From Gracilaria vermiculophylla (Eukaryota > Rhodophyta > Florideophyceae > Gracilariales > Gracilariaceae): 64,000 nucleotides of DNA. The stretch lies in NCBI GenBank assembly GCA_019155205.2, contig JAHNZQ020003147.1, positions 190,493-254,492 on the forward strand, given 5' to 3'. Under the pieces are notes generated by a model. It was not told the DNA's origin. It did not search any database and saw only the letters and a program-made list of their open reading frames with translations. Positions within the stretch are counted from its first letter, which is position 1. Every line of letters starts with the position of its first letter. Of this stretch, positions 1 to 10,245 are shown one piece after another. Position numbers and translations under genes: made by a program.

Positions 1-1933
1 CGCGTTGGTCTTGAGAGTACTTTCGGAGGCGTACGCGAGTTGGGCGTGCATCTGGGGTGAGAGCGATTTTTAGGGGTGTGACGTTGGCTGGGGGTCCGGA
101 AGATAGCGAGGTTCGAAAGATATCGATATGTTCATGCACTATTTGGTGCAGTGCACGTGAGGCGGCTGTCTGCATGCCGTTTTCTATCGCCATCTGCACC
201 ATCATTTCAGCTGCTGCGCGGATGTCGTCATGTTGATCCGCGTCGATAGGATCAAGAAGCGCGGGAGCAGGGAAGGGGTCTGTCTCTTGTCGCACGATGT
301 CGTAGACTACTCGCGGGCGAGCTGGATCTGTTTTGGCAGGATTGGGTGTAGGATGGGGGTCGTTTAGCCGCGCGATCATAAGGCGACTTACATAACCACT
401 GGTTTCTGTTGAGGTGGGGTTGCCCACTGTAGAACAGTCGGATCCATTAAGCGCAAACCTATTCTTGTCGAGAAGGGTGTGCGTGTCAACGCGGAGGTGA
501 TGTAATACTGGCCTTCCGATAAGGAGATGTTCGCATGCCAAATAGTCGTCTGCAATGAGAAAGGATATGTTCATGAGAGCCAGGGTTCCGGAGGCCAGGT
601 GAAGAATTGTCCTCGGCACGGTCCAGGTTCGCGAGAACGTGAAACGTTCGGCATCTTGCTTTCCATCTTTCTTCAGAGCCACTTCCAGGCTGACTTTGTC
701 GATTGCTGTAATCTTTCCCACGCCTTTGAGGGCTGCCGTCACAGCCAGCTTGGGTGAGACGAGACTGTCATCACTGTCGTCATCACATCTGCCAGAGGTG
801 GGAATCGAGGTCATTCCATCAGAAACAGTTATAGAGCAAGCGGTAGAGTCTGCGTGAATGGCTGGCTTCAAACGACCAACATTTCCGGTGTTTTTCTGGT
901 TTGCTCTGTACCTTTGAGAGCGCGTGTTTCGTGCCGGTCCATCTGCTGCTTTCTTTGCTGCTAGTTCTGCTCTCATCGCAGCTTTCTCATCATCGGTCGT
1001 TTGGGTGCAGTCGTCAATCCAGTGTCGCTCTTCTGTTTCTTTGCATAGTGGATGTGGACAAGGCGGAGGCGGTCGCGTCGAAGTTCTGGCTCTCCTAGGA
1101 CAGGTGGATGAAAAGGCTGCTGAGGCAGGTGGATTCTTGTCTTTATGGCTGGACGAAGCATTATGTCGATACACAGCACCGTGTTTGTGTGGTTGCTGAT
1201 TCCGGTGCCTGGTTGGCGGTCCGTTGTCAACGATCTGGAATGCTTCGGCGACTTCCATTGCTTGTTGCATGAAAGCCTTCACATCCTTTCTGTAGGAGTG
1301 GTATGTGAGCTCTAAGTCATGTTCTAGACGTTGTTGTAGAGCGCGCGGTTTATTTGCTGACAATAGATGTTTAACTGCAAGTTTGGGATGATCTTTCATG
1401 ACCCATGTGAGGCCATTTCGACGGAGCGTGGACACATAGCATATAAAGAGATGCTTCATTCTTGAGCGAGAAGAAGTATCCGTCATTTCCATGGCAACTT
1501 TCTTCTTGATGATGGAGTCAATTGCAGCAATTGTCATCATGTCCCTTTCTTCTTCAGCCTCAGATTTTAGGTACTGTCGGAGTTTTTCATCAGTAATATC
1601 GTCGATGCTTTTAACACCGGAGATGTAGTCCAATTCGATGGTTGATAGAAGCCACTCCGGGTCGACACAGTATGGGAGGTTCACAGGTCGAACGGGTTCC
1701 GTTGTCGTGGAATCAACAACAGCAAGCTGTAGTGCTCGTGGTGTAACTTCTTTTGCATACTGATCATAGCGGCGGAGAAAAACGCGAAATGCTTTTGGAG
1801 TTGTTGTAGTGAGTCGCGGATGTGCGACAGAGAACGCTACAGAAGACTGTTCTTGAAGCATGTAGTTGGATTCGTTGTCATTGTTATCTGTGGGCGTTGG
1901 TGCGGACGCACTTGGCGTGGATGCAGACGCCAT
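1..1933 (-). CDS. Gag-protease-RT polyprotein, Ty3/gypsy type, partial (runs off left edge)
   Basis: An open frame of 644 codons runs from an ATG at 1933 leftward to base 1 with no stop; an in-frame TGA lies 48 bases upstream of the ATG, which supports this start. The N-terminal 280 or so residues look like Gag (Ser/Thr/Pro-rich start, then a helical segment). A Cys/His cluster near residue 295 (CPHPLC then H and C) resembles a zinc knuckle. Residues about 350-485 resemble a retropepsin region, ending in the typical segment LLIGRPVLHHL; the expected DTG/DSG is replaced by an Asp-rich DDDSDDSLVS. The last 20 residues (LKIALTPDARPTRVR) match the conserved lead-in to Ty3/gypsy reverse transcriptase. 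So the RT body should lie outside the window. Unlike every other element here it has no frameshifts or stops, so it may be recent. Family assignment is from motif memory. Confidence 0.8.
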   Translation of the reverse strand, partial: MASASTPSASAPTPTDNNDNESNYMLQEQSSVAFSVAHPRLTTTTPKAFRVFLRRYDQYAKEVTPRALQLAVVDSTTTEPVRPVNLPYCVDPEWLLSTIELDYISGVKSIDDITDEKLRQYLKSEAEEERDMMTIAAIDSIIKKKVAMEMTDTSSRSRMKHLFICYVSTLRRNGLTWVMKDHPKLAVKHLLSANKPRALQQRLEHDLELTYHSYRKDVKAFMQQAMEVAEAFQIVDNGPPTRHRNQQPHKHGAVYRHNASSSHKDKNPPASAAFSSTCPRRARTSTRPPPPCPHPLCKETEERHWIDDCTQTTDDEKAAMRAELAAKKAADGPARNTRSQRYRANQKNTGNVGRLKPAIHADSTACSITVSDGMTSIPTSGRCDDDSDDSLVSPKLAVTAALKGVGKITAIDKVSLEVALKKDGKQDAERFTFSRTWTVPRTILHLASGTLALMNISFLIADDYLACEHLLIGRPVLHHLRVDTHTLLDKNRFALNGSDCSTVGNPTSTETSGYVSRLMIARLNDPHPTPNPAKTDPARPRVVYDIVRQETDPFPAPALLDPIDADQHDDIRAAAEMMVQMAIENGMQTAASRALHQIVHEHIDIFRTSLSSGPPANVTPLKIALTPDARPTRVRLRKYSQDQR

Positions 1934-2244
1934 GAATTTGATCGAACGGGTGTTTTGCGCCGTTCAACTGATGTATCGGCAGTGATCACTGTGCGCTTGT
2001 CGGTTGCAAGCGCGAGGGTATATGGAGCAGTGTGCAGTTCGATGCCTTTGAGGTTTACTGGGGGGGCTGTGGGCAGTGCCTTAAGTACACTGCGGTGTTT
2101 CCATATTGGGAAACAGTCTAAAATAGTCTACATATGTCGTGTCGTGTGCCTGCTAGCCACGTAAGGTGTCTAAAGTGGGTGACTACCATCCACGACAGAC
2201 TGTCACCAAAACAAAATTATTTCTTTTCTTTCCACTACGGAAAA
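1934..2244. other. Junction between two retroelements, no gene seen
   Basis: This 311-bp stretch lies between the start of the minus-strand Gag-Pol ORF and the first recognisable plus-strand gag sequence. It should contain the leader, primer-binding site and perhaps LTR end of the minus-strand element, but I could not identify a repeat pair or a primer-binding site. No convincing coding sequence was found. Confidence 0.4.
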
Positions 2245-2298
2245 GCCCGCTTCGAAATATTTCTAGCTCAAGGTTTCCTCCCAGACGTCTCTGTGCTT

Positions 2299-3214
2299 GC
2301 TTCCCCACCCGCAACGCAAACCGCTGGCTCTCAGTGTAATGAACGCCGGGAGGCTCGGAATGGCCACAACACGCGGAACGACAGAAAAAACCGCGATGAA
2401 CACAAGAACTCCTCTTCGGACTCAGAATGGACTTCTCAGGATTGTAAACCCTCACAGAGTGACTCCGGCCATGACCGCCTGGAGCGAAATTTCCGTTCAA
2501 AACGGTCATTGGCCACCTATGGGGCAAATCGGTCTCGGTCAAAAGGTAGGAAACATCCCGGGCTTCAGAAGTTGAAGCCCACCAATCCTTGTACAAGGCG
2601 TTTGCTTCATACCGATATTATCGGTTAGAAGATTCATCTTCAGGCATGAAACCTGTGACACGGGTAAGGTGGAGGACTGCATCAAGCAAATGCAACTGTC
2701 CATGAGAAACCAGAACTCTACTGAAGGCGATCCAAGTATGATATTAGACTTCTTCACCCACTTTATCGCGGAAGCCGATATCCTCAATATGAGTGAGGCC
2801 CAGGTATATCTGGCATTACCGTACTTCTTACGGGGGGCTGCTGAAGATCAATTCTTCTCAGTTTAAGGTTCATCTCGAGCATCCAAGAGAGAACTGACCT
2901 GCTGGCCCGAGGCCGTGCAGTACCTCTTGCATCCTTACGCGATTCAAAACGCCATACAGTTGGCTATCCTCGCACTGAGCGATACCGGCTAGCGCGCTGG
3001 GGAGCTGGAGATCGACTACTCGGTATGCTTGAATAAGGCTTCCTACCGTTGTGGAATTGGTTACCCCGCAGAGAAACTGTGTACGATGTTTATTGATGTG
3101 TTTGATCCGGCGACTAAGAGGCTCTCTGCCCGTGACCGGAAAAGTCACCCTAGGTTGGGATACCTGGAGCTGATCCGATTCGCCCGCGCAGAGGGATACG
3201 CACTCCATGCATGA
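2299..3214 (+). pseudogene. gag-like fragments of chromovirus copy 1
   Basis: Broken plus-strand frames encode a Ser/Lys/Arg-rich segment followed by capsid-like helices. The segment at 2669-2866 (QNSTEGDPSMILDFF) aligns with the second copy's SNGDPISVLNFL region at about 54.57 kb, and the segment at 2905-3214 (EAVQYLL...RLGYLELIRFA) aligns with its PEVVNFLLKRY...KTTYTELARFA region. Several in-frame stops and a frameshift separate the pieces. Sequence at 3215-4086 is further decayed gag or linker sequence without a usable frame. Confidence 0.6.
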
Positions 3215-4086
3215 AACACCAGTTACCTGTCGAAGGGGGCCAAGGCACTGATGATCGATTCAGGTATATCCTCCCTTTTCCTGGGCGCCAGTGATACTTC
3301 CAAACCGGGTCGTGACGGCATGCACCTTCTCCAAGATGATGATTGTTCATTTTCGACATCAGAATTGCCGTGGACGACAAAAGGCTAGTACGGTACAGCT
3401 ACGGGAGCTCCGCAGGGGTCACAGGCTCTCTACATGGGTAATATCCGAGCTTCAGCCGCTCGCTTGTCATACGCTAATGGAGTGACGAGGGCTTAGTGCC
3501 TTGGTTGGGTCGATTACCGGAATCCAAGTAGGTCAGTCGAAAACCGAAACGCCACTTCTCGACATTCTACGTCCGGAATTGTCTGCCACTGGTGCTACAC
3601 TAAGAGATACACCTCCCCGCAGTGCATTCTTCGGTTAAAGGAGATGGCACAGGTGGTAGCCAACTACGAAGCCCTGTCCTGGGAAGAGAAGGCCGCGGTG
3701 CCGATGACGTCGTATTTCCTTACGAAAACTGATTTCCCCAACGCGCTCATTCACACCCCGCTCCCGCAGCACTAATGCCAAAGAAGACAGGATCGTTTTT
3801 CGACGGCCGTTGAAGTTTTTTTACGCCAACTGTGCACTCATTCACCCCCGACGGGATGATGCACACGTTGTGGAGGAATCAGGAATCAGCGCGAGCGCCC
3901 GAAGTGCATCCTATGCAGGAAACCCTAACTGACGGAGTTTCTCAACAAGGAGAGGCGTCTTCAGAGATGAGGCTGACGGCGCCCGAGGCCCCGCCGCCTT
4001 GTATTCTGGTGACAATCCTCTCCAGGAGAGACACCACAAACGCGGACTCTGAGCAGTTAGGTGTTCTGCGTTGACCGTGGAGACAG

Positions 4087-5500
4087 ATGAAGCAGAAACG
4101 GTTCCCAGATCACGTCTTAGTGATGGCAAAGCGGAACTATAAGGTGTACGCTGATCCCGGACTCCACACGCAGTATATAATGCGATTTCGCACGGTCCTT
4201 GACACTGGGGCAGGGCCAAACTTCGTTTTCGAGTCTGTCCTATCTCCGCTTCTGCGTTCTCGCATTCGCACAGAAGCGGTATCCGACGTCTCAGATGCGA
4301 ACAAAAATCAGTTACAAATGGTTGGGAACATTGATCTGGTTGTCCGACTGAAAAGATCGGTGGTCAAGCTTACTTTCATTGTGTGCCGTTCTCTGGGCCT
4401 GCCAGTAATCTTTGGATGCATCTCCTGCGACAGGTTTGGAAATGCTATCCTCCCTCGCCTGCAACAGGAGGACTTAGAAGATGGGTTGTCAATCCCAACG
4501 GTCGGACAACCGCTTCGGTGGTATGCGAAAAAGCAGGTGCCACAGCCTCCCGCGTTGGAATCCCCACCGGGAATCCTGGAGTCGACCAAGATCCGCGTTG
4601 CGGCATCAGTAAAGACACTTTCCACCACGCAGGCCTTTATTCAGGTCAACTACCGTGAATACGGCTTGAGGTTTGTTCAGCAGTCAACCGCGTTGTACGA
4701 GCGGAGTCGTCTGGCCGTCACAAACGGAATTGTGCACGTGGTACCGAACTTCTCAATTTTGGATGTTCATCGCAAATTTGGGCGACACACCCCAGTATCT
4801 GGCTAGAAACCAAATGTTTGGTTCCGTTACGTCACATCCGTTGGCGATGATCCCCACAAGGGTGACGGCCGCCAATGTATTTGGGCTCGTAGGGGACGAA
4901 GATAGGAAGGCGCTCGCCGCGGAGATGAACTCCGCACCCAGCAGATTCACCAGTCTACCGGAAGGTACCATGGAAGCGGGAAAATGTGCCCGCGAGGATA
5001 GTCCGGCCTTGCGGACATCAGGTCCGACAGGCTATGACCAGATTGACCCGGTGAGAGCTCTCGAAGAACTGGACTTATCCCATGTGCCCGCCTGGCATCA
5101 GGAGCGTCTCCGCGCAATGCTACGGGAATTTACCGCAATGCAGGATAGCTCGCTTGGCGAGATTAGGTGGACCGAACATCGGATAGATTTTTTACCGAAC
5201 ACTCGGCCAATCGTGGAACCCCCATACAGGGCACGGCCGAAGACTTTGGTAGAAGAAGAATTTCAAGTGGAGCGCATGCTTCGTGCCGGAGTCATGGAGC
5301 CAGCAGAATCCTCGTGGGAGTCCTACGTGGTCTCTGTGCTTAAAAAGGATGGGTCATGGAGGTTCTGCGTAGACTACCGCCGGCGCAGAGCACCTATTAT
5401 CCGGGATATCTACCCGGTTCCTGAGATGGGCAAAGGCATAGACTTACTCAAAGATGATACCGTATTCACGGCTCTCGACGCCGATTGGAGCTCCTGTTAG
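4087..5500 (+). pseudogene. Retropepsin and N-terminal reverse transcriptase, chromovirus copy 1
   Basis: The first frame (4087-4806, 239 codons) has the retropepsin active site VLDTGAGPNFV with Asp at residue 39 and the C-terminal protease-like segment ending GLPVIFGC. A frameshift near 4.7-4.8 kb moves the reading to the 4673-5500 frame, which contains the RT lead-in (HRIDFLPNTRPIVEPPYR), the fingers segment SYVVSVLKKDGSWRFCVDYR and PVPEMGKGIDLL, then the first catalytic Asp context TALDAD before a TAG stop at 5498. At least one frameshift and one stop disable it. Confidence 0.8.
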
Positions 5501-6455
5501 ATTCGTTTCAGAAATGAAGACCGTGAAAAGGCGGCGTTTGTGTGCCAAAATGGGTCCTAACACTTCAAGCGTATGCCTTGTGGTCTGACTAATGCACCAG
5601 CAACGTTTCAGAGGGCTATCGATTTCCTCATGAAACGATTTAAGTGGCGGTACTGCCTTGTGTACCTGGACGACATGATCATCCTATCCAACATATCGGA
5701 CGATTATTTCTCCCATGTGCGGGACATGATGACGGTACTGCGTGACGCAGGTATCACGCTAAAGCTCAAAAAGTGTGAGCTCTTCACGGATACCGTAGAT
5801 TATCTGGGTCACATCATCCGTCCCGGACGGCTTATGATCGAAAATGTTCGAGTCAAGTCCTTCACCGAGGCGCAAGAACTCTGGACGCAAACGGAAAAGA
5901 CATCCTTCCTTGTATTAGTCACCGTCTATCAAATGTTTGTACCGAATGTATCGGATACCACCGCGCCGCTCAACGCGTCACTTCGGAAAGGGCAGCCGCC
6001 GAACCTCTCGCCGTGCACCACCGATCAGTCGCCTGCCTTTCAGTCCCTGATCAAAGCAGTGAAGACAGCTCCAATCCTTTCACTCTCCATATTGCGCCTC
6101 CCGTACTCCGTTGATACCGACTTCCTAGACCACCAAGTGGATTTTGCACTATTTCAGACAAACCACGAAGGGGGTTGCACACCAACCGGATATTGGTCCA
6201 GGACTCCCAACGTTCACGAAAGGAACTATTCCGTGTCGGAGAAGCAGTACATCACCCTGGTGTGAACGCTCTTCACACTCCGTCCATGTATAACTTGGGT
6301 GCACTTAACCGAATTCACGGATCATTTCAATTTGAGGTTGCTGAAGTATAATGTTGATCCATCAGGCCGGTTAATGCGGTGGAGACTCCGCCTAGCGGAG
6401 TTCACGTTTGACGTGGCTTACGAGAATGCTGTATAGAACGAGCAAGCCGATGCCT
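5501..6455 (+). pseudogene. C-terminal reverse transcriptase and RNase H, chromovirus copy 1
   Basis: The frame from 5573 continues RT with MPCGLTNAPATFQR and the catalytic YLDDMII (about 5668), then the thumb segment with YLGHIIRPGRL. RNase H follows (SVDTDFLDHQVDFAL, then YWSRTPNVHERNYSVSEKQY), with a TGA at 6263; beyond it TEFTDHFNLRLL and RWRLRLAEFTFDV are the usual C-terminal RNase H segments. RNase H normally begins with a DAS-type motif; here it reads DTDFLD. The order and spacing are those of Ty3/gypsy Pol. Confidence 0.8.
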
Positions 6456-6463
6456 TCTAACCA

Positions 6464-8081
6464 TTGCCCACAAAGGGAGAACCCGTCGGCGACGCCGACG
6501 AGGATGAAATTCCCTGCTTCTTTACCAAAAGAACAACCCCAGATGCTCCGTACTGTTCCCCAGATGGTGTTATTCCTGACGACATCGACGAGCTCCCCGC
6601 TCCCAACGACGTCAAACTCGCTCTGCAGGGGAACTTCACGCCGATCGGTGCGGAGAAATTGATCCGAGAGCAGTTCGGGGACCCATTCTGCGTGGATATT
6701 CGTGCCGGTCTGAGCGATGGAGAAGACCTACCTTTAACGGTGAAAGACACGGGGTACCTGGTCCGGAAAGTGGAGCGTCACCAACAAATTGTAATGCTCC
6801 ACTCACTCCAGCCCATGATCCTTCAACTATCATATGATCCGACACTCAGTGAGCACCCTGGTGGGTGGAAACTTTATCTAACCCTTCGCAAGGACTTTTA
6901 TTGGCCCGCGATGGCAGTGGATTGCTACGCCACTTTGCGCTTCTGCACACAGTGTGCAGAGAACCGGAACAAACTTTGAAAACATTCCAACAAGTTGAAC
7001 CTCTACCTGCCAGGGCTCCTCTCGAGTTTGTCGCAATCAACATTTTCGGTCCGCTGTTGACGACAAAGAAAGAAAACACCTTTCTGCTGGTAATTACCGA
7101 CGACTTTTCGAAGCTGGTTTGGACAGTCTCCCTGCGGAAGATCTCCGCTTTCGCCGTTGCACAAGCGTTTGGAACGCACTGGGTCTTCGTTTACGGACCT
7201 CCTGCCCAGGTACTATCCGAAAACGGCAGGCAATTCTTGTTGTGATTCTTTCAAGATGTTTGCAGCCTACTGGATGGGAAGAACCTCTTTACCACGACCT
7301 ATCAACCGCAAACTAATGGGAAGGTTGAACGGTTCAACTAGACACTACGCGCGTCGCTGCGCCACTATGTTGCGGATCTCCCCATCTCGCGGGATCTCTT
7401 CACGGATGCCGTGACATATGCGTACAATACGCAGATACACCGAACCAGCGGCTCTACTTTAATCGAGCTGCTCTTGTCGCAGACGCACCCACCCTTGACG
7501 TTGGAACCGCATGCACAAGCAGATACTTCTACTTCAGTCGGCGAATACCGCCTGCAGTGGAAGAATGGCTTGCAAAGATCGTATCGTTCGCTCGGAAGAC
7601 TATGAAGCGCGCTCAAGCCGCATATAAGCGCGTCTTCTATGACCGCCTGCGTTGTGACCCGCAAGAGCGTGTTAACCTTGAGATTTACTTGTTTTTCCAC
7701 AAGGATTTCTTCAACACCGAGAACGACGACAGTCACTATAAGCTCTCGCTCGTGGTGGATAGATGCTGCAGGGTCATGTGCTCCGACCGCTACACGGTGG
7801 AAATCGCCGTTGGTGAGAAAAAGGAGTGCCAGTCTCGTGACAAGGTGGCACAAGCGCTCCTTTCCTCGCATGAGGTCTCAAAGACCGACGATGCTTCTGT
7901 TCCGAAATCTGGCCTTTCCAACACAATGGTCTCCCGACCTCTGGTGTTTTGCAACCCCACGCGGGGACTTTTGGACCTTGTGACATTTGTGGGCGTCCCA
8001 GCTCCACCGGCTCTCCAGCTCATGCTGCTCCGAGCACCTTTTCATGGCGTGTATCCACGTCTAATGGTAACGGCGCAATGA
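6464..8081 (+). pseudogene. Integrase, chromovirus copy 1
   Basis: The frame 6464-6979 carries the N-terminal zinc-binding part (EHPGGWKLYLTLRKDFYWP, then RFCTQCAENR). The frame 6865-7245 carries the catalytic core start (PLEFVAINIFGPL, ITDDFSKLVWTV) and SENGRQFLL, where the second catalytic Asp position reads Glu. The YAYNTQIHRTSG segment follows at about 7.4 kb. At 7.6-7.8 kb lies a GPY/F-like C-terminal module (DSHYKLSLVVDRCCRV). At least three frame changes are needed, so it is inactive. Confidence 0.75.
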
Positions 8082-8147
8082 CAGAGGTTCGCTCCTTCTA
8101 AGGGGGGGGAACCCGGCCGCTCATTCGCGGATAGAAGTCCCTCACCG

Positions 8148-8817
8148 TTGCGACGGCACGCCGATGTTGTGCCATCCTCCACTGGCAGAAACAACACCCG
8201 ACACCCGGAAGAGGAAAAGTCTAGGGCCGCAACCGTGGATGGCCCCACCCATGGATCTGTGGAGTCGGATACCACACCCTCGCAGATGCACACAAATACC
8301 ACGGAGCGCGATCGCGAACGAGCCCGTCTCATGCACCCGGTTCAGGCACAGCACATGGGCTCTGTCGATGACACCGTAGCACAACCCGTTCAGCAGTCGC
8401 AACCCACAACGCGGAACTCCCCGTCCGAAGGACCAGCCGAGCACAAGCCCGAAACCTCACCAAAATCCCAGGAGACTCGTCTGGAAGACCGGGAAGACAA
8501 GAAACCTGGACGAACGCTTTCTTCGGCAACCTTGCTGAGAGGTATATGGCTCCACGAGGTGAATCAGACCGCCCCAGTCATGAAACTATCACCGGACGGC
8601 CGGAAAGTGTACATCTGAGAGTACGACCCTGACCGAGTTGTTGGACACGATGTGGACCCACAGGGAAGCGTCCTGTACCGAGTCCGGTGGTACGAATTTG
8701 ACCCGAATGGTAATACGCTAGAGCCCATCGAGCATCTACCCCTCTTGGTGGTTCTACAGTATCACCGCAAGGCGGGAATTCCTCTCTCGAAGACAATGGA
8801 TCAGCCCTCGGTGGGAT
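8148..8817 (+). pseudogene. Pol linker and chromodomain, chromovirus copy 1
   Basis: A hydrophilic linker rich in Glu, Pro and Thr (8148-8618) leads to a TGA at 8616. Reading through, the next 60 codons form a chromodomain: EYDPDRVVGHDV, YRVRWYEFDPNGNTLEP, IEHLP, matching the family pattern of a beta strand, RW-aromatic core and terminal helix. Chromodomains at the C-terminus of integrase steer chromoviruses to particular chromatin. A closely similar linker plus chromodomain recurs at 11.5-12.1 kb. Only one stop separates linker and chromodomain. Confidence 0.75.
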
Positions 8818-8880
8818 AAGAAACCCCAAGAACGGAAGAAGTTCCACCTGGCCATGAAGCGTGGACCTTGACAGTCGAAC

Positions 8881-9716
8881 ATGACCTCACCCCCCCACCT
8901 CTTTTCTCGCCCCTTTAACAACCATGGTTTTTTTACCCTGCTCGCATACTTCGTCGCGCAATGCGGGTCACCATGAGCACGGTTTTTTCATTGATGATGG
9001 CACATTTACAGACATGTGCTGGTGACCATCGCTTGATGCGCGCTTGTGCAAAAGCAAAGAACAAGTGCAAGCAAAGAAGGCCGCAAGGCTTTTTACAAGC
9101 AGGTGCAAGTCGCAAGCATTTTCAATGGTATCCTATCCGAGAAAGTCTTCGAGACGATGAGCGGTTATCCCTGCCTCTCTGGAGACCAGATACTCCCACC
9201 AAGGCGGATTGAAAGGACCTCCCGCATCGCAGCGACATCCCCCAAAATCTGTCAAGGGCGCAGCCCAACCTCTCGAAGGAACTGTGCCATGACATCGCTT
9301 CGAGAAACCGAGCGTGCAGGATACATGGGGGAACCAGGACCTGCCGCGGTAGAGGGCGGCGTCGCCAGGGTCATTGCACGCGAGAAAGAAACCGGAATAA
9401 TGTCCTCAGGATTATCCATCAGGGCTGCAGCGCTCTCATTACGCAGGGCGTCTTCCTATATCGGGGAGTACTGGCACCAGCCCGCGGAACACTGCATCAA
9501 CTGGCCGGTGCGGCATGACCGGGTTTCCCATCTCAGACAAGTCCGAAGTCAGAGGGTACTCTTAAGCGGTAGTCGCATCTTCGCGTTCCATGTTGAGGGC
9601 TTCCTCTTCCGGCAAAGTCTAGCTATAACGCACAATCGGCACCGAGCAGAAGCCGGTGAAACCCCTTGCGGGGTCGTTTGGAGTGCGTTCGGACATGTTG
9701 CGTTCGTTGATAACTA
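8881..9716 (+). other. Non-coding repeat DNA upstream of LTR copy S4
   Basis: The first 100 bases still resemble sequence downstream of the chromodomain in the 12.1-12.26 kb relative. The rest shows no recognisable domain; the open frame at 9046-9765 is unsupported. This may be the 3' untranslated part of chromovirus copy 1, ending in the LTR at 9717. Confidence 0.4.
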
Positions 9717-10245
9717 TGGTACCGTCAGTTCTTCTTTTGAGGTGGTAGTGCACAACGTCCATTAGGAGTGTTCAGTGACTCCAAATGCGCGAGTTCCTAA
9801 AGGTGGTCTCCGGAAATCGCTGTCACGTGCCAGGGGAATCCTAAAAGCGGATCTGCAAACACCATGCGGAGTAGGAGTTTTCTGGGCGGACACTGTTCTT
9901 ACGGGCGCTGCTACGAGTGGACCTGGGCATCGGCGGCTTATATACCTAAGGATGTTCGACGAGAGTCTCCAACCTGAAAAAAAGATGAAGACTCAAGGGT
10001 GCTTGATTTACTTCTCCCTGAGGTGAAGCTCGGCCGGCAGATTAAGTACCGTGCAGGGAGCCGGCCTCGACAGGTCTCACTAATGTAGTGATTACCTGCA
10101 CCAATTATATCTAATATATCTAAATTCTACAATGCCTCAGGAGACTGTCCTCAGTTAATAAAATACAATAAAATACAAACACCGCTGGGAAATACCTCGT
10201 TATAAAACCACAATACAATATCACCTTCGGATCCACTCTACTACA
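9717..10245 (+). repeat. LTR copy S4 (about 529 bp)
   Basis: This block is the reverse complement of the three blocks at 51162-53421 (split), 61981-62531 and 63317-63867. It begins TGGTACCGTC and ends CTACTACA, so it has TG...CA ends with a short imperfect inverted repeat, as LTRs do. The bases after its right end (TATCCTCTTTCCTGAATGG) match, in reverse complement, the bases left of the copies at 61981 and 63317. So the internal, gag-proximal side of the family is to its right. Identity to the other copies is moderate, indicating age. Confidence 0.75.

Larger units (their letters stand above)
2245..8880 (+). mobile_element. Decayed Ty3/gypsy chromovirus, copy 1
   Basis: In plus-strand order this region holds gag-like fragments, an aspartic protease (DTG), reverse transcriptase (YLDD), RNase H, integrase and a chromodomain, the gene order of Ty3/gypsy chromoviruses. 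Every domain is split by stops or frameshifts, so it is a dead copy. It is homologous, domain by domain, to the plus-strand copy at about 53.6-59.7 kb. No 5' LTR was recognised; an LTR copy in plus orientation begins 840 bp downstream at 9717. Boundaries are approximate: the left end is the first recognisable gag-like sequence and the right end is where homology to the 12.1-kb relative fades. Confidence 0.8.
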
